Shown: piece by piece, positions 39,795 to 41,552 of the stretch
Layout of the letters: every line of letters starts with the position of its first letter
How positions within the stretch are numbered: the first letter of the stretch is position 1
Assembly: GCA_026707745.1 (NCBI GenBank)
Contig: JAPOWG010000102.1
Span: 1-41,552, forward strand
Length of the DNA: 41,552 nt
Direction: 5' to 3'
From: Chloroflexota bacterium
Lineage (GTDB): Bacteria > Chloroflexota > Anaerolineae > Aggregatilineales > Phototrophicaceae
Notes under the pieces: model-generated
The model's input: only the letters and a program-made list of their open reading frames with translations
Database searches by the model: none
Told to the model about the DNA's origin: nothing
Made by a program: the position numbers and the translations under genes

Positions 39795-40319
39795 ATGATG
39801 CAAATATCCATCCGACACGAAATTCCTATAGACATCAAGGAAATCCACGCCCTGGAAGCTGAAGCCTTCGGCTGCCGCCTACAAGCCGACATTGTCGATC
39901 GCTTGCGCGATGACGGCGCCCTGTGGCTGTCACAGGTCGCGCTTGTCGACGAGCGGATAGTCGGGCACGCTGCCTACAGCCTGGCCGAGATTTCCCAAAA
40001 CAGCAATAGATGGCGTTTCCCGGCCTTGGGACCCATCGCTGTTGCGCCTGCCAATCAAAGGCAAGGCATCGGCAGCGCCTTAATTCACGCCGGCGTCGAG
40101 GTTGTGAAAGAGGCGGGCTTTGGGCTGCTGTTTCTGGTCGGGAGTCCCAACTATTACCCCCGCTTCGGTTTCCAGCCAGCGCTTCCGCTCGGGTTTAGCT
40201 CGGACTGGGTCAAGCCGGGCGGCCGGCACGAACATTTTATGACCCTTGTTCTGGATCAAAGCCTGATTGGCTGTGTGCGCGGCTACTTGCGCTTTCACAG
40301 GGCTTTCCCCGACCCTTGA
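39795..40319 (+). CDS. GNAT N-acetyltransferase (YhbS-like)
   Basis: 174 aa from the first of two ATGs (MMQISIRHEIPID). Acetyl-CoA binding motif A is LGPIAVAPANQRQGIGSALI (Q/R-x-x-G-x-G/A), followed by LVGSPNYYPRFGFQPA, typical of YhbS-like GNATs. Substrate unknown. The 207-nt region upstream contains no other gene that I trust. Confidence 0.8.
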   Translation: MMQISIRHEIPIDIKEIHALEAEAFGCRLQADIVDRLRDDGALWLSQVALVDERIVGHAAYSLAEISQNSNRWRFPALGPIAVAPANQRQGIGSALIHAGVEVVKEAGFGLLFLVGSPNYYPRFGFQPALPLGFSSDWVKPGGRHEHFMTLVLDQSLIGCVRGYLRFHRAFPDP

Positions 40320-40420
40320 CCGCTTGTCCATCTCTTCAGTCGAGTAGCATGTTTGCTGATGCGATTAGCGGTCGAATGATTCTGCGCAAATGTGGAAACC
40401 GTTCGTCCCCGGTCTTGGAT

Positions 40421-40825
40421 TCAGGCTGGCGATAGCACAGACTCGATGTCCTCCGCTGCCTTCTGCGCGGCGAACAAGACTTGAGCGAGATTGGCATCGG
40501 AAGCCACTAGAACAGCCAGCGATACGTCCCCGACTGGAAAGGACAACATTGTACCGGCCTCCCCTTCCAAGACCAAGCGTCCCGGCTTGCCTTGGGCCAG
40601 CCGATGCATAGTTCGTTCCCCTGCACCGGTTAACGAAGCCGCCAGCGCCGCCAACTCGGTACTCTCAATCATTTGCTTAGGGCCGTTTCCGTCTATCTCA
40701 ACCGGGCAACTGGCAATAGGTAGACCTTCTTCAGTGACAATCACACAGCACTTGACCTGCTCAACCACCAGGCAAAGCACTTGCAAAATAGTCTCGAGCG
40801 CATGACTGCGGTCTTCGCCTTTCAT
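40421..40825 (-). CDS. Roadblock/LC7-domain protein
   Basis: 134 aa, one Roadblock/LC7 fold: a first helix (HALETILQVLCLVVEQV), strands with CCVIVTEEGLPIASCP, helix STELAALAASLTGAGERT, strands GRLVLEGEAGTMLSFPV and SLAVLVASDANLAQV. Family members (MglB-like) regulate small GTPases, but no MglA is adjacent. Start at MKGEDRS is chosen because the fold begins there; ribosome site is weak. Confidence 0.68.
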   Translation of the reverse strand: MKGEDRSHALETILQVLCLVVEQVKCCVIVTEEGLPIASCPVEIDGNGPKQMIESTELAALAASLTGAGERTMHRLAQGKPGRLVLEGEAGTMLSFPVGDVSLAVLVASDANLAQVLFAAQKAAEDIESVLSPA

Positions 40826-41086
40826 AGGTATTTCGCATGCCTGCAACTGCTTAAACGCGTACAAGAGCAGTATAGCCCAAGCTCTGCGGGCGCTCAAGCG
40901 AAGTGAGCGCCTAACTGCCGATTTAACGACTCCGCCAATGCCTTGCAACACGAGCAAGTAAAGCGGCATATGACGGGTAGAAGCCTCTCTTCTTCGCATC
41001 ATGCGCCTGACATGATTGCAAACTATCAGCGAAAAAACAGGCGCCAACGGGTATAATTGCCGGGTGAATAGGGGCGGGAGGCCGCA
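40826..41086. other. Divergent intergenic region upstream of tsaE
   Basis: No gene supported. A good -10 (TATAAT, 41052-41057) lies about 30 nt before the tsaE start, without a recognisable -35; GGGAGG at 41076-41081 is its ribosome site. Confidence 0.5.
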
Positions 41087-41552
41087 ATGTCTGTCCAGCG
41101 GCGATATCAATTGGAGTTCGCTAGTGGCAGTCCGCAGCATACGGAAAGTCTTGGCCGATTGCTCGGGCAGTTGCTGCAGTCCGGTGATGTGATCTGCCTT
41201 TCCGGCGAATTGGGTGCCGGGAAAACGATTTATAGCCGCGGAATCGGCGCCGGATGGGGCGCGGCCATGCCTTTGACCAGTCCGACCTTCAACCTGGTAC
41301 ACGAGCATAGGCGCGCCATCGATGATGCCCGTCTCTTTCATATTGATTGTTACCGCGTCAGCGGCCCCGGCGATGCGGATTCAATCGGATTGGATGACAT
41401 CCTGGATAATACGGCGACGGCGCTCCTGGAATGGCCCGAGCGCATTCAGACGGTTTTGCCCTCCGCGCGTATGTGGATCGACATCCTTGACGGCGGAGGA
41501 TCGCGGCGCCATTTCGTCTTTCAAGCTTGCGGTGATCGTTATGTGACACTTA
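41087..41552 (+). CDS. tsaE: TsaE, tRNA t6A biosynthesis ATPase (partial, runs off the window)
   Basis: The first 155 residues are present; the gene continues beyond the right edge. Walker A is GELGAGKT (40-47), followed by TSPTFNLVHEH (switch region), HIDCYRVSG and LLEWPERIQ, all diagnostic of TsaE (YjeE). It acts with TsaB and TsaD in forming threonylcarbamoyl-adenosine at position 37 of ANN-decoding tRNAs. ATG at 41087 follows GGGAGGCCGCA. Confidence 0.9.
   Translation, partial: MSVQRRYQLEFASGSPQHTESLGRLLGQLLQSGDVICLSGELGAGKTIYSRGIGAGWGAAMPLTSPTFNLVHEHRRAIDDARLFHIDCYRVSGPGDADSIGLDDILDNTATALLEWPERIQTVLPSARMWIDILDGGGSRRHFVFQACGDRYVTL

Noticed and set aside
40826..41341. Long minus-strand extension of the Roadblock gene
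   Set aside because: The open frame continues far upstream but overlaps tsaE on the other strand and has no domain content; the Roadblock fold begins at MKGEDRS.

Overview
ORGANISM. The window reads as chromosomal DNA of a GC-rich bacterium, most likely a Chloroflexota (Anaerolineae-type) organism. This rests on the style of the flanking genes (a response regulator and hybrid kinase pair with few database-like relatives elsewhere, sugar-binding protein, GH4 glycosidase, enolase-superfamily dehydratase, sulfatase, Uma2, CoxE-like VWA, F420-type DUF385, TsaE) and is inference, since no rRNA or marker gene is present. LAYOUT. (1) 0-5 kb: a sugar-binding protein (minus), then a response regulator (plus) and a hybrid histidine kinase (minus) whose 3' ends overlap by 96 bp. 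(2) 5.1-28.7 kb: a leftward-transcribed, phage-derived island ending at a strong terminator (5119-5149). It encodes siphophage-like tail parts (two near-identical tube proteins, two tube-like proteins with FN3 domains, one tail-tip/hub-like protein, six paralogous fibre-like proteins), a lysis module (coiled-coil membrane protein, holin, two-domain endolysin), two effector-like proteins (a HELGH metallopeptidase and a Pro/Gly-repeat protein), two identical WD40 genes, and a tandem array of four DUF1629/Imm11-like genes. I see no terminase, portal, capsid, protease, integrase or replication gene anywhere in the island, although both of its borders appear to lie in the window. (3) 29-41.5 kb: ordinary chromosomal genes, many for carbohydrate use. 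MAIN DISCOVERY. Eight copies of an about 75-nt intergenic element punctuate the island, all in the same orientation and seven or eight directly upstream of a gene start. Each has a long hairpin whose arms differ completely between three subfamilies but stay complementary, a nearly invariant 17-nt loop (GGCTTGTGACAGGGCRA), and a downstream TYRCAR motif able to pair with TTGTGA in the loop, i.e. an H-type pseudoknot. Covarying arms around a fixed loop, with wobble changes in the pseudoknot, are what a conserved structured RNA looks like. I do not recognise it as a known riboswitch or ribozyme. Three of the eight copies lie downstream of a second repeated module, a promoter with a good -10, a poor -35 and two palindromic operators. 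HOW IT MAY WORK. My inference is a domesticated or defective tail-like particle (or its decayed remains) whose modules (fibre, 127-aa protein, FN3-tube, tube, element, effector/immunity) were duplicated and reshuffled at the elements, with one trans-acting factor or ligand able to act on all element-bearing genes. Decay is visible: a frameshifted fibre gene, a nonsense codon in one DUF1629 gene, two broken copies of a 57-aa gene, and several gene fragments.
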